64,000 nucleotides of DNA from Biscogniauxia marginata. Taxonomy: Eukaryota > Ascomycota > Sordariomycetes > Xylariales > Xylariaceae. Shown here piece after piece: positions 47,149 through 59,331 of the stretch; positions within the stretch are counted from its first letter, which is position 1; each line of letters opens with the position of its first letter. The notes beneath the pieces are model-generated. The model made no database searches and was not told the DNA's origin. It was given only the letters and a program-made list of their open reading frames with translations. The stretch is taken from NCBI GenBank assembly GCA_022695795.1, contig MU404062.1:310001-374000 (forward strand), written 5' to 3'. The position numbers and the translations under genes were made by a program.

Positions 47149-48320
47149 CTAAGAAGCCCAGGCTAAAGGGGAGATGTCACATCTCTTACTTTATGTGCAG
47201 AAGTAAATGTCGGGTTCGAGGTCGAGGTCAAGGAGAATTCTTTAAATATCCCATCCGAGTAATTCGGCCAAAATCTTTCAAAGGACCTAGGAGAGATGTT
47301 GACTGGGTTAGGCTTCTCGCGCCATATAAAGGTGTAGCCTCATAGCCTGCACCCAACATAGAGGTAATGAGTGACCGCCCCTACTATATATTATCGACTG
47401 ACATTAGGCAGACAGAAATATGATGTGTTGTATATTACTATCACAGCTCCCTTTGGATCAGAGATAGCTGGATAGTCGCATAGCCACTACTGTTGTCCCC
47501 CGTTTCATTCCTGGTGCGCAACAAACTTTACGGTAAGCTGACATGCTTAGCCGTGTTTTCTCCATATTATGTATAGCATGGCTACATTGTAACACGATTG
47601 TGTCAAATGATACATGCTGTTATATGGTCTTCAAACTATCTCATACCGGTCTGATCGGATGCCAGAGATAGCCAAGTATGCAGATGTGTTTGAGGGAGTT
47701 TCGCTGTAACATAAATCAACGCCACCCAATGACAAACGTGGCAATATACTGGCCCCCAGACGTAAACACTTTGAATCGGATGGCAATATGGCAGCTTGGT
47801 GTGGTATACGTCTTGTACGTCCCGAGAGCCTGGTACCCCCTTGTGTGACGGCTGGGCAACTGGCCAACAGGCCCTCATACTCACCTACATTCACTCATTC
47901 ACTGCACTTGTATTCACTATAATAGCAAGGGTTAAGGAATACTAGGCCCTGGGAGTACGTACTTACTACCCATATGTATTTAGCTGTGTGAATAGTCCTA
48001 GCTACCATTCTAGATTGCCTTTCCCCTCACCTTTAGTACTTTCGTCAGTAGACCAGGAAATCAAGCATTGCCTCTGATACCCCCCGCGCTGCCGTGACAC
48101 CTTGTCAGGTCTCCATCTTGTTGGACTGCGCCCCTGTCTCTACAACCCTCCTACAGAGTCGGCACTTAGGATACGATCATTTCCCGGAATTGCAAGATTA
48201 TATTTTTCTGCTTAGTCTCATGAGGATTGCCTTTACTTCGCATATCTATCTAATGCAATTAACAACTACTTTCGCACGCGTCCAAGAAGCAAACCTGGCC
48301 TTCAAACCCTCTCGGCTACA
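47149..48320. other. Intergenic or unresolved 5' exon region
   Basis: The first 300 bp may contain upstream exons of the minus-strand membrane protein: a 50-codon frame is open at about 47205-47340 but does not join in phase. The rest should hold the promoter of the plus-strand glycosyltransferase. Confidence 0.4.
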
Positions 48321-49790
48321 GTGCCGCCCAAAATGACGTGGTCGCGCAAATTTCGCACACATTGGGTCGTATCTGCCTTTTTTTGTTTTTTGTACTTGTG
48401 TCACCATTATTCGTCAATCATATTGGCAGCTCCTCCTTTGTTGATTCAACCTGGAGCACTTGTTTGTCCAGAGCCGCATTTACAGGACAACACCCTCATG
48501 GTCATCCGGACTGGCGCGACTGAGATCCTTGAAAAGCTACCTATCCATTTCCAGACAGTCCTTAAATATGTCTCTGATTATGTTATTTACGCGGATATGG
48601 AAGAAGACATAAACGGCCACCATGTGTATAACATCCTTGATCAAGTCAATCAGCCTCTGGACGATGCTACCCCCGAGTTCGAGCTCTACAATCAACTTCA
48701 GAGTGGAGGGAGAGAGGGGCTGGAGTATAAAACTACATTTGGAAGCGGTCCAGGAGGTGCCTTGGAAAACCTAGGTTGGAAGCTTGACAAATGGAAGTTC
48801 CTTCCTATGGTTGATCGGGCATTACAGCACAGACCAAATGCAAAGTGGTTCGTGTTTGTTGAGCCGGACACTTATATGATGTGGCAAAACATGCTAGAGT
48901 ATTTGTCCAAGTTCGATGCGAGTCAACCACACTATCTTGGCAAGCACATGTACATTGGCGACGTCCTCTTTGCTCATGGGGGGTCTGGATTCGCGCTGAG
49001 CAGGCCGGCTGCAGACAAGGTGTCGAATATCTGGAGACAAGATATAGAGGCGTGGAATCTATACACAAAGGAATCATGGGCCGGTGACATGGTCTTGGGA
49101 AAGGCGCTCAAAGATGTGAAGGTCAACTTATTCTCGGCTTTCCCTCACTTACAAGGGGACAGCCTGACTGCGATCGACTGGAATATTTCAAAGTTTGGAA
49201 GAGAGCCCTGGTGCTTTTACCCAGCGACTTTCCACCATGTGACCAAACTAGAAATTGCCATGCTGTGGATATTCGAACAGGAGTGGCATCGTCGAAATCT
49301 TGGCGGCCGGATCACTCTACGTTTTCGCGATATTTTCAAAGCCTTGATATATCCACAACTCCGGCCTGAGCGCAGCAACTGGGACAACATGTCAGATGGA
49401 ACCAAATATAGCGACAAGGCTTTAGAAAATCTCTCGGGTGGTGACAGAGCCCGCCTCACTCCTACGGAACGAGAGGCTCAGTTCTCCTTTGAGAAATGCA
49501 AAGCCGCATGCGAGAGCATATCTACATGCATACAATTTTCCTACTCTCCTGGGGAGTGTTCCATATCTAATGAGTTGCGGCTGGGACACACGGCAGATTT
49601 GCTATGTTCAGAGTACTCAGATGCAGCTGGAAGTTGTATCGAATCTGGGGATAAAAGGGGCAAAGATAGTATAAATACCCAGGAAATAGGCTTAATCCAT
49701 TCTGGCTGGGTTATGGATAGAGTTTCTAATTATGTTCAAGAGTTGGATCGGTCGTGTGACGGCTTGGAAGGGAATGATTGGGTCACATAG
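48321..49790 (+). CDS. Type II membrane glycosyltransferase, fringe/GT31-like
   Basis: Intronless, 489 residues. It probably sits in the Golgi and transfers a sugar to protein or glycan in the lumen. A single hydrophobic segment (about 15-38) after a basic start marks a type II anchor; the ATG at 48333 is an equally good start. The catalytic domain shows the fringe-like order: a strand with YADMEEDI, the metal-binding EPDT in FVFVEPDTYM near residue 180 (a DxD equivalent), then GKHMYIGDVLFAHGGSGFALSR near 210-230. Near 389-415 a Cys-rich segment (KCKAAC...CIQFSYSPGECSI) resembles half of a PAN/apple domain, as in many fungal members. The exact sugar and acceptor cannot be told from sequence. 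Confidence 0.82.
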   Translation: MPPKMTWSRKFRTHWVVSAFFCFLYLCHHYSSIILAAPPLLIQPGALVCPEPHLQDNTLMVIRTGATEILEKLPIHFQTVLKYVSDYVIYADMEEDINGHHVYNILDQVNQPLDDATPEFELYNQLQSGGREGLEYKTTFGSGPGGALENLGWKLDKWKFLPMVDRALQHRPNAKWFVFVEPDTYMMWQNMLEYLSKFDASQPHYLGKHMYIGDVLFAHGGSGFALSRPAADKVSNIWRQDIEAWNLYTKESWAGDMVLGKALKDVKVNLFSAFPHLQGDSLTAIDWNISKFGREPWCFYPATFHHVTKLEIAMLWIFEQEWHRRNLGGRITLRFRDIFKALIYPQLRPERSNWDNMSDGTKYSDKALENLSGGDRARLTPTEREAQFSFEKCKAACESISTCIQFSYSPGECSISNELRLGHTADLLCSEYSDAAGSCIESGDKRGKDSINTQEIGLIHSGWVMDRVSNYVQELDRSCDGLEGNDWVT

Positions 49791-51217
49791 GAAGGTATTA
49801 GGCCAACGAGACCTGTGATCTCGCCCCCTCTCATCAAGACATAACATCCAAGACCTCTGGTCCACCTTAAAGCCACAACTCTCGATGGCATTCTCAGCAA
49901 CTATTGGAAAAGCTAGAGTTAACGAACAACATCGAAGATAGAGCTTATAAATGCGAGCGGTTTTTTTTTTTTTTGAAGATGGAGTTAGCAGTTCGCCTAG
50001 TGCGATTAGTATACCATTTTAAATGGGATAAGGCGACATATCGAGACTCATGGAATATGAAACGTTGACCTAGTGTTATATAGTGAGGATCCTAAACTGA
50101 GTTTTGGGTTGAAGCGGGTTTAAACAGTCAGAGTTAAAAGTCAAGATAGATAAACAGCATTTATAATAATGACGGAATAATAATAATGTAATGTAAATAC
50201 TTACCTAGTATATACCTGCTATATACGAGGCTTATAAAACCACGATGATTATATAATATATTATTCTACGATATTAAAATAATTTCACAAATCTTAAATG
50301 AAAATCTTTAATTAAAGTTACTAGTTATAATTGTAAAATATAAATACTTATGAATAATATATAAAAAGTACGTTACTTTTATTTTATATGATGCATTATA
50401 AGTATAACAATGCATTATGACGGCTAGGAACTGTCACATAGTATATAGTTCAACTTAAGGTGTCAAGTTAAGAAACTTGATATTTTGTTACCCTTTTAAG
50501 AGCGGGGTGGTGTAACGTAGTTAGCTAGTCACTACTTTGACATATATAATTATTTAAATAATTATAGGTATATTAAAATTAAATGAATTAGTTAATTAAT
50601 TAACTGAGAAGACATAAGTTTATTAAGTTTTTTAAAAATTAATTAACTCCCTAGAGGGCTTAGTTGAATTAATTATGGTTTATAATAATTGTTAAAAACA
50701 CTGTAATGTTTGGAACTAAAGTTTAATTCTAAACTGACAATAGGAAGATCGAGAGCACTTTCCAGAGGAACTTCAAGCAGGTATCCTTTGACTAAGAGAG
50801 CCCCAAGACTAAGCCTTCCGCATCAACGACATTCAAAATTCAGGGACCCAAATATATTCTTTCCAACCTTTGCTTCCCTTCCCTTCCCTTCCCTCCATCA
50901 CTATCTTCCCATTTATCTTACTGTGCTAGGCATTCGACCGATTCACATATCAAATATAATACGCTCAACTGATAAGCTGTAACCTCGACATACAACAAAC
51001 CATTCTGTTAGCCTGACAATTGGACTAGAGACATATTTTACGCCAAAGTCCCTAGAGATAACCGTTCGAGTCATTCTCAGGTAGTTAGCCCATTCTATCT
51101 ACTTCCTGCTCGGCAACGTCACACCGATTCCAGCGCCCCCTATCCCTCCCACCAATTAAGACGTTTTCTCTCAAAGCTCTTACAAGCTCAGTTAGGCTAT
51201 ATCGAAGAACTAAAGAA
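49791..51217. other. AT-rich intergenic DNA
   Basis: No coding region is supported. 50160-50700 is very AT-rich and may be an old RIP-affected repeat. The last 350 bp is C-rich and CT-rich and is probably the promoter and 5' UTR of the BTB gene. Confidence 0.5.
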
Positions 51218-52295
51218 ATGGCGAGTCCAGGTAATTCATCACACGCCACTATGAGAACTGTCATCGAACCCGAGGGAGACCTAGGTCTGGCGGCCGGCGA
51301 GGGCGACTATATAACGTTGTTTATTGTCTGTTCTACAGTCCTGTCTAGGGCCTCGCGAGTCTTGGACAAAATGCTACACGGCGGGTTCACCGAATCCAAG
51401 GAGCTACAACCACAAAATTCGGAATGGATCGTGAGGCTCCCTGATGACGACCCCGACGCGTTGGAAGTCTTCCTCAACATAGCTCACAATCGGTTCCAGC
51501 ATGTCTCTAGCTTCGGAGCCCGTATCACCCCGAAACGTCTCTACGATTTAACAGTCTTGGCAGACAAGTATGACCTGACTCACCTCTTACGACCTTGGGT
51601 ACAGGGGTGGCTGGATGCCGTACATTACCAAAGCGTGCCCCCTAATTCCCCTTTTCCACACGAGCGACTTTGGATATCGTGGGTGTTGGGCGACCAAGAC
51701 CTTTTCAAGCTGATGGCCAAAGCACTGGCTATTAATGGTTCACCAAGCTACGATAACGACGAGAACGCAGTGACAATACGACGGGAAGATATTTTGGACC
51801 CTCCAGAAATATTTGGTAAGTATAAAAATATGTGCTTCGAATTTCGGCTGGTAGTCTATAAAGCTAACAGCTCCTTAACTAGACATGATATATAATACTC
51901 GGCTCAACACCATCTCGGCTCTTTTTGCGCTCATTCAAGGCATTATCGATGGCCTCATATCAAGAGATACGCGGGTTTGTCAGCAGGAATCATATATGGG
52001 TTATGGATATGGCGCCTGTGAACCGTCGATGATTGGTAACATGATCCGGTCGCTTCACTTCGAGGAATTTTGGCCTATACCAGACCCATCGGAATGTGAT
52101 AGAAGCGTGTTTGATGTCGCTTCCAGACTTAGAACTCTTAAGATGCTCGGCCGGGATGGAAGCCACCAGTGCTCATGTCTCGTGAGTACACAAAGTGCCA
52201 TAAACAAGATACTGGACGAGACTTTTGTTGATCTGGCGGACTGGCAACTACACCACCTTAATATCCAAGGAATGAAGTCGGGGCTAGCCGAGTGA
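51218..52295 (+). CDS. BTB/POZ-domain protein
   Basis: Exons 51218-51815 and 51883-52295 join in phase (GTAAGT donor, TTAACTAG acceptor) and give 336 residues. The N-terminal 120 residues follow the fungal BTB pattern: a strand pair, the helix around VLSRASRVLDKML, the gap before WIVRLPDDDPDALEVFLNIAHN, then the helix LYDLTVLADKYDLTHLLRPWV. Such proteins bind partners through the BTB fold; fungal paralogs are numerous and mostly uncharacterised. The C-terminal half has several Cys/His residues and no recognised domain. Confidence 0.82.
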
Positions 52296-52882
52296 GGATG
52301 ACTATGGGTTTTCAATTGGTTGCCCTACGACTCAACGTCGGTTGTCGTGTGAGGGAAAGCAGTCTGCTAGAAACATGCTAGCTCTACACACTATACAGAT
52401 CAGAATAGAGCATGTTATAAACTATGACGACTATTCGTCGGGAATCAACACTGTTGAGAATTTTCATCTTCTCACCGATCGGTAGATCGTCAAACTACGC
52501 AGTAAAGCCTGATTTAAATCGACAACCACCGCCTAATGATTTAATGATGATGGCGACGCATGTTTGGAAATCCATTGGCTTCTAACTCGGCATCAAATAC
52601 ATCCATTCTAATGACCTTACTCTCCCCCCCTCTCTTATCGTACACGAGTTGACACCCTCTCTAGTGTCCGAGGTTGCTGAATCTGTTCCCACAACCCCCG
52701 TATATGATTGTTGTGCCGCCCTCATATAATACAAGTTACGCCCCCCATATCCTGGAGATGAATGCATGCATATTCGCTGACCCTCATTTGCCCGTGACAT
52801 TCAACAACTCTATCCTCTTTTAATGTTTAGACCCCCTTAACTCCCCCCCCCCCAGACCTCCCACAAGCACACCGCTCGCGCA
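52296..52882. other. Convergent 3' flanks
   Basis: Shared 3' region of the BTB gene (plus) and the NTF2-like gene (minus). It contains a C run at about 52842-52852. No gene seen. Confidence 0.5.
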
Positions 52883-54028
52883 TTATTCCGCATTGAGCTC
52901 CGGTATCCCCTTATCGTCGTTGTCGTCGCCCCCGGGAGCCCTCCGGCCGCTCGTCGTCATCATCGGACAGCCGGCGGCCTGCGGCAGGCCCGCGTCGATG
53001 ATGCCGCCGTTGATGGCGGCGGGGCCGCTCGCCGCCGAGTAGTCGTACACTTGCCCCTCGCGGACGGCAGGCTCGCGCAAGGCCCGCCGCTCCGGGTCCA
53101 TCTGCTTGAAGATCTCGTTCGAGTCGAACCACGTCTTGAGCTTGATGATCTGCGACTTGTCGTTCAGGTGCACCACCGTGACGCCCTCGATGTCGATCGG
53201 TCGGTCAGACGGCTTGACGGTTACTTTTTCGCCGGCACTAGGAGAGGGAGGATGAATGTTAATATAAAATTTCTTTTTTAATACCCCGGTATGACTCTGG
53301 TAGTATTGTGCACCCCGGATCATACAATGATTTTGGTGGTGATGATATAATGATGATGAATAAAGGGGAGTTTCCTTACACGTTCCACCCGACGTAGTCG
53401 TTCTTCATCTCGCCCCAGTGCCGCCACTTGAAGGAGACGACGGGCGGGCCGCTGTAGACCTCGACGACCTCCCAGGCGAAGGTCGGCATCATGCGCTTGA
53501 ATGTCTTGTGGCTCGAGGCGAAGTCGGAGTGCGTCGGGTCGTAGTACTCGCACGGCGTGATGATGGCGTTGTACGTGCCGACGCGCAGCATGTACTCGGC
53601 CGAGCACGGGTCCAGCCCGTTGATCGCGAACGTGTACTGCGAGACGTCGACCGTCCGCCAGTCCGCCAGCCGCGTCTTGAACGACGCCTCGATCTCCCAG
53701 TTCTTCACCAGGTTCTCGATCAGCGCTTCTAGGCTGCCTGCCTTGTGGTTGTACCGTCGTGCTGCGGGAGGGGAATCCCAATGGATGACGTTAGTCCTCT
53801 CTTATTTTTTTCAATTTCATTTTTTCACTTGGTGTTCGGGACGGATTCAGGTAATTGTGTATTATACGGGCCTGTGTCGAACTGACTTTCTGCGAAGTAC
53901 TTCCGCGTCCTTGTGTAGTCCGGTGGCCGGCTGTATCTCCACTCGGCCTCGCTGTCGTGGAGCACGGCATCCGGATCCGTCATGAAGTCGGGAATGTCCC
54001 CTAGCTCCTCTGTGCTAAGAGATGCCAT
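52883..54028 (-). CDS. NTF2/SnoaL-like pathogen-related protein
   Basis: Exons 54028-53829, 53733-53380 and 53237-52883 give 302 residues. The obvious acceptor for intron 1 (CCCGCAG, exon from 53761) is out of phase with the only good donor. The phase-correct acceptor is GGCAG, with the exon starting at 53733, so that junction is tentative. The central part (LVKNWEIEASFKTR, then TFAINGL, then SFKWRHWG, then VTVVHLNDKSQIIKLKTWFDSNEIF) follows the curved-sheet NTF2/SnoaL fold found in plant and fungal 'pathogen-related' proteins. The role is unknown; the fold often binds small hydrophobic ligands. The C-terminal 60 residues are Ala/Gly-rich and acidic. Exons 2 and 3 are GC-rich. Confidence 0.75.
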
Positions 54029-57000
54029 ACTGGTAAAGGGATTGCGTAGGTAGACCCTAAGCTGCTCGCGATTGCAAGTGACCCTCCGCCCCGTTTTCAA
54101 CGCTCGACGATCAATTATTTAGTGCAAGCTAACACAGAACCTTGTTAGGTATACGGGCGGCTCGATCTCGACAAGTAGAGGCTAAAACCTCGAAGATAGT
54201 TTGCTGGTGGAAGCAATAAGCTGGTTATACGGTATATTTCATCCTATGCACAACGAAATCCAGAGTGCTGGTGTCCTCAACCTTAAATGGCATGGCCTTG
54301 CCTACCCGTAGGGGAGAAGAGGGGGCCCCAAGGGATAGAATAACCGTTGTCGCGGGCCTGCCATGATCAATTTGGAATTCGTCATCTATACCGCTGCTTC
54401 TAGACTTTCCACTTCATAGAAACCCCATGTCCCAGATTGCAATATCTACCATTATAATAATGTTGGAGCGAAGGGGCATCCCACACCTGGCTCGGGGTCC
54501 ACTTCTGCCCCTGCTCCCGAGCCAACAGTATCTTTGATTAATGATTTCCAGTCGGCAGCGCGAGATGAGATCCGGGAGAGGATCCTTGATCCCCGTCGTC
54601 CCCAATAGCATACTACTGTACGTACCAAGATTTTACAGTGCGTGCGCGGCACCAACGAAAGGGATCCGTGACTAAGCCTATGAATACCAAACGTCATAGA
54701 AATAGAAACAGAGAGAAAAAGAGAGTGGACGATATATGGGCATATGTATCCCTATGTATGTATATATAACATGCTCGAAATGTCCTGGTCACCACCATTA
54801 TTATTGACTTGGGAGTTTTATATCTAGTGTAACGCATAAAATGTCACCGTCCCCTTGCTCTTCCGAACGACAGCAGCTTTCCACTTCCCGGGTACCGAGC
54901 TTAAGCCGTTGCAGGGATTCAGCCGGATCCGGTAACCCACTCCAGAGTTCACTGGGCGATGTTTAGTTTAGCTCCGCGAATCAGAGATTTCATCAGTCCC
55001 CGCGTACTAGGGTCCCAGACGAGGTCCACTGGGGTTCAAAACATGTTTGGTCCAGAAGCCAAGCCTAGGATGCTTACGTGTACAGTGTGCATACTTGTGT
55101 AAATTACATACTCACGTACCTACACACAATATTGCCGGCCGGGAGCATGTTCCCGGAGAGTTACTACTTGTTTGAGTCGATAAGATCGGTTTTATGACTG
55201 CGTATCCCGCCGGCCCCCTATCTCCACACTATACAGGCGCTATCTAGGATGTTGCTGCAGTATAATGTGCAAATTTTCACTCTACGTTGTTATCTATCTA
55301 CCAAGTCTGTCCTATCTTAGCACTTCCTACGCTACATTTATAGGCGTAAAGGGAAGGACACAGCTGCTAATCAGATAGCCATTTAGTATTCTCGTACGAT
55401 CACATCGGTTTCCAACTGCCGATGTCGTGTAACGATGAATCTTCACTCCGCATAGAAATGGTGTCACTTGATGGCGTAGTGTAGATCTTCTCTCCTTTTT
55501 CTCTTCCTTGTCTTTCGAGATTTTGAGAGCTTGCCAAGGCAAAATGTGACGAGACATGCATCGGTTCCTCAAGGCGGGGGACGGACATATACAAAGCTCT
55601 GCAGCGACATATGTATGGAGGGAAGTATGTACTATGCATCCCAACACGTCAGTGTCGATGCGGACTTGGTAATTTGGTAGTATAAATTATCAATCGAGGT
55701 CACGTGGCGTCGTGACAGAGGCTGAGGGACACGATTGCAGAGAAGTTTGGTATCAGGTCCACATCTCAATAACAGGTTTACTCGGCTTAGCCACCTCAAG
55801 ACACTATCAAATTTGAATTTGTAATATGTGAGCTATCGTCTTCGGGCTTAGGGGAGTTTGTAGGCGGCCGGTCATGGCCGCCCCAAAGACATCGAGGGAA
55901 GCTCCCTGGCGATTAATCTCAAGTCAAATACCTAGTGGCCTCTACCTAAAACACCCTATGCACCTTTCATCAACCACGATGCTAGTAGTTTTGTATATCT
56001 AACTAGACATCGTCCGTTAGGCGCTTGCGCCTAACCGACTTTGACTAGGTGTGTATGTAAACGTACGTGCCTAGTCATAATCACATTACCGAGATACTCA
56101 CGCTATTACCGAGATTGAATACGACGTAACTTATCTAGTTTTGGGTGTCTGTTCCATTATGTTAGGAGGTCCATTTGACGACTTAGCTTCCTAGGTGTGT
56201 TGGTTGACTTCTTCACAATTGTCATCCTTTCGCCCTTTTATGGAATGATATACAATAATCTCTAAATCTCCCCCTATTTATATCGCATCTCTCTGGCAAC
56301 ACTTAAGACCCAACGAGTTTCAACACAACCGCATAGTGTTATATAATTCTAGCTCTTTTTCATCATCGCACGCTCGTTCGTCAGCAACAATTACAAATTC
56401 CTTGCATTAAGCTACCCCCATCCCTCTTCGGCTCTACATTTATATCAATTTGTGGGCCTATTTAAGAAGTAAGCTACATCCATTTCCTTTGATTTATATG
56501 CTTAAATCTCAAATCTCAATATCAAACGAACTTTTAAGGGCAAACGTGTCTCGCATATCATTGTCGAATCGAGTGATTATTAAATGAAGCTGCATAAACC
56601 CATACTTCATATACGCTTATAGTTCAAAACAGCCTTGACCAGTAACATCGTGATGCGAAAGCCACATCTAATCACACGAGGATTTATTACATTCCGAATA
56701 CAAAACAGGAACCGATGAATATCGAGGTAACTTCACGGCGAGCAATGCCCCCATCTAAATAGATCAAGTCTAGATTTATGCACATGATTAGTTGCCGATT
56801 TCCTACTCGGTATTCCATTCTTGATATCATTAGATAGCGACAATCGAATTATTCTGGAAAGGTATTCGTCAAGAACACGGATATAGTACCTGAGGTCTAC
56901 GTTAACGTTTGTACAATGGTACGTCTTTTCTGCAATAACTCCGAGATCACACAGAAAGTCAGACAGAGAATACTCCACTCAAAATTAATCTGGCACATGT

Positions 57001-57762
57001 GATGTGAGAGCGAACGAGTGTGTCGGACAAATAAAACCTTGTTTAAGACCACTTTTGTATAGATCAAAGAGGTGTTAAATTGGAGTATCATTTTTATTCT
57101 CCGACTAATATGCGCTATCCCGTGCCGCAAGGCTATAGCTTCTAGGATATGTTTGAGACCGTTCCAGAACTCGGCTACGCCATATTCAGAGATCTTTGAA
57201 ACACGACCTCCCGTATCGGGCATTCATCTCGCAATTGATATTCACCCTAATCAATATGTTTACGTAGATTTAATACATGTAACTCATGCCTCTATAGTCC
57301 AAGATTGTAGATATCATTGTAATTGGTCGCTGGGATGAGCTGATGAAACCATATTGATAGTCCCACTAGGACTGGATGAGGAAGAATGATGATAGGTTGT
57401 TCTTTGTCGTCTATAATTCATGCAAGGAAAAGCGAAAATATGTGGTTGTAGTTTTCTTTTCAATAGAATGATGCTAAAACTGCAAAAGAGGCGGCCTCGT
57501 TCCATGATCAAGATTTTCAGTTAGGATGGATGAGGTAGGTATGATATTATCGTCTATAAGCAGCTAACTGAGCAAAGAAATATTATATTACCAACTTCAA
57601 CAATCGATATTGGTTTTGAGGATACGTCGGAGTTATATATAGAAGGAAGGTATCGACTATAGACTGTCATCTCTCCTCGACTCCAATCATTTATTGTTAG
57701 TCATTGTAATATGGATTCCCGTAGAATAACTTATAGAACTCTTCTAACCTATATCTAAATAA
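54029..57762. other. Long stretch without a supported gene
   Basis: 3.7 kb with only weak open frames. The longest (minus strand, 56897-57223 and 56733-56978) could be exons of one gene or a decayed relic, but no domain or convincing splice link was seen. Structured repeats at 56016-56115 are listed separately. Confidence 0.4.
56016..56115. repeat. Cluster of palindromes and a direct repeat
   Basis: GTTAGGCGC/GCGCCTAAC with a 2-nt loop is at 56016-56035. GACTAGG/CCTAGTC arms bound 56043-56076. The 11-mer ATTACCGAGAT occurs directly repeated at 56085-56095 and 56105-56115. No coding frame crosses the cluster. Confidence 0.6.
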
Positions 57763-58314
57763 TCAATCCGCCACAATAAACTCAAAATTCTTCATGCCTA
57801 CAGATTGCATTAGGTATACCTCTTCATGCCTGAACGTATCTTGGCGAGCTCGGTTCGCACAGCCATTGGGTGAGACGAGTTTCTCGGCGCCTGCCGATTT
57901 CGTGGGACCAATCAGCATTCGTTTGACGAAATACGGTATACCTGCAGGTGTCTGTGCCGTTCAGCTGATTGGGGAGCAGCGGCAATTAGTGGTCGATCAC
58001 TTGGCGGTGCTCATGTTAGTTTGACATGATCATCCCATCCCGTAACTTGGGACGAAGCATTCGCGATGTCGATAATCCTTACAAATGGGTTCAATGAATA
58101 GAAAAAAAAAATCTAAGTAAGACAGTAAGAAGCCTAGGACCGTAACATTCTAGACCTAATAATATATGTAAGAGAGACTTAAAACTACCAACCAAAGAGT
58201 CACAACAGCGACATACCGTGGGGTATACGGATCGTATCTCAGCCTCAGTCAGCCCATCCGGCAGCGTGCGGGATGCCAAGACAGGCGGTGCAACATGGCT
58301 CGATGGCTCAGTAC
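57763..58314 (-). CDS. Incomplete gene model, unknown product
   Basis: Two well-formed coding pieces are visible. One is 58314-58217 (acceptor CCTTAG, donor GTATGT), encoding HVAPPVLASRTLPDGLTEAE and onward. The other is 57941-57763 (acceptor CTGCAG, stop TGA), encoding 58 residues that include FVKRMLIGPTKSAGAEK. Their phases require a middle exon; an open piece near 58022-58073 is a candidate, but its splice sites are weak. Upstream exons may overlap the 5' flank of the plus-strand gene at 58474. No family recognised. Confidence 0.35.
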
Positions 58315-58473
58315 CTAAGGTTAATGCGTCGAAATGCAGAGTCAAGTCGACTATGTATTAATAAATAAGGTGGTCCTCCCCTATCCTCTTTGTTTCTTTT
58401 GTTTTTCTTCCGTGTCATCTATCCAGTAAACCTCAGCACATACTACTGCAGTGGGCATAAATTCAAACCCAAC

Positions 58474-59331
58474 ATGAGCTATTCCAAAGAAGAACCTTTT
58501 GCATCGTACGACGAGGGTCATGTACCGCCGTCATATACCGAATACAATCACACATCAGCACCGGCGCCTGGGGACGAAGCCGCCGTCGCTGAGCCTAGCA
58601 CGGGCGCGGGCGCGGGCGCGAGGAGCAAGTTTCCGCCGGCGCTGAACGGCTACCTCCACAAGAAGCTCTCGGAGGTGACCTTCCACCTCTCCGAGAACGG
58701 CGACACGCCGCTGTTCTACGGGGAATTACACTCGGGCTGGTCCGGCAAGCCGGAGGTGACGCTGCGCAGCGGGCCCTCGGAGAACGACCCCGTCATGGCG
58801 ACGGCGGGCGCCGCGAGCAAGTGGACCCTCAAGAACGTCGCTATCGCGGTGGCCTCGTCCCTGGGGGCCGGCGACGCGAGGCCGGAAGGCGGCCAAGACG
58901 AGATGATACAGATCGACATGGCCTCGCACTACCGGCTGAAGAAAATCTACCTGAACTTCGCCATGGACGTCGGCCCCGGCGGGGAGCTGCGGCGCGAGGA
59001 GTTCGAGTGGCGCCACAGCAGCGGCGGGGAGATCCAGAGCCTGGACGGCGATTCGGTGGGCTGGAAGCTCGTGCGGCTGTCGGAGGGCAGCTCTGCCGGC
59101 GGGAAGGGGCACGCGCGCCCGGCGGGATTGACCAGCGACGGCAAGGAGATCGTCGCCGTCTGGGCGCATAACGCGAGCTTGAGTATGACGAAGGCCTTCA
59201 AGTTCCAGTTCCTCGGGAGCGGCCTGACAGGGGTGCTGGGAGACAGGTGGGCTGCCGCGGCCCTGGTCTCGGCTGTGAGGATGTGGTGGGTGGATTATCA
59301 AAGCAGGGCGGCGACAGCTGCAAATTCTTGA
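58474..59331 (+). CDS. Possible tubby-like (LURP-one-type) protein
   Basis: Intronless, 285 residues, starting at MSYSKEEPF after an AT-rich leader. The first 50 residues are disordered and Pro/Ala-rich. The rest alternates strands typical of a tubby C-terminal-like barrel: FPPALNGYLHKK, PLFYGELHSGW, EVTLRSGPS, then KFQFLGSG and a hydrophobic helix at the end (WAAAALVSAVRMWWVDYQ). Many fungi carry expanded families of such proteins without known function. No signal peptide or membrane anchor is evident. The coding part is strongly GC-rich, unlike both flanks. The fold call is tentative. Confidence 0.7.
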   Translation: MSYSKEEPFASYDEGHVPPSYTEYNHTSAPAPGDEAAVAEPSTGAGAGARSKFPPALNGYLHKKLSEVTFHLSENGDTPLFYGELHSGWSGKPEVTLRSGPSENDPVMATAGAASKWTLKNVAIAVASSLGAGDARPEGGQDEMIQIDMASHYRLKKIYLNFAMDVGPGGELRREEFEWRHSSGGEIQSLDGDSVGWKLVRLSEGSSAGGKGHARPAGLTSDGKEIVAVWAHNASLSMTKAFKFQFLGSGLTGVLGDRWAAAALVSAVRMWWVDYQSRAATAANS

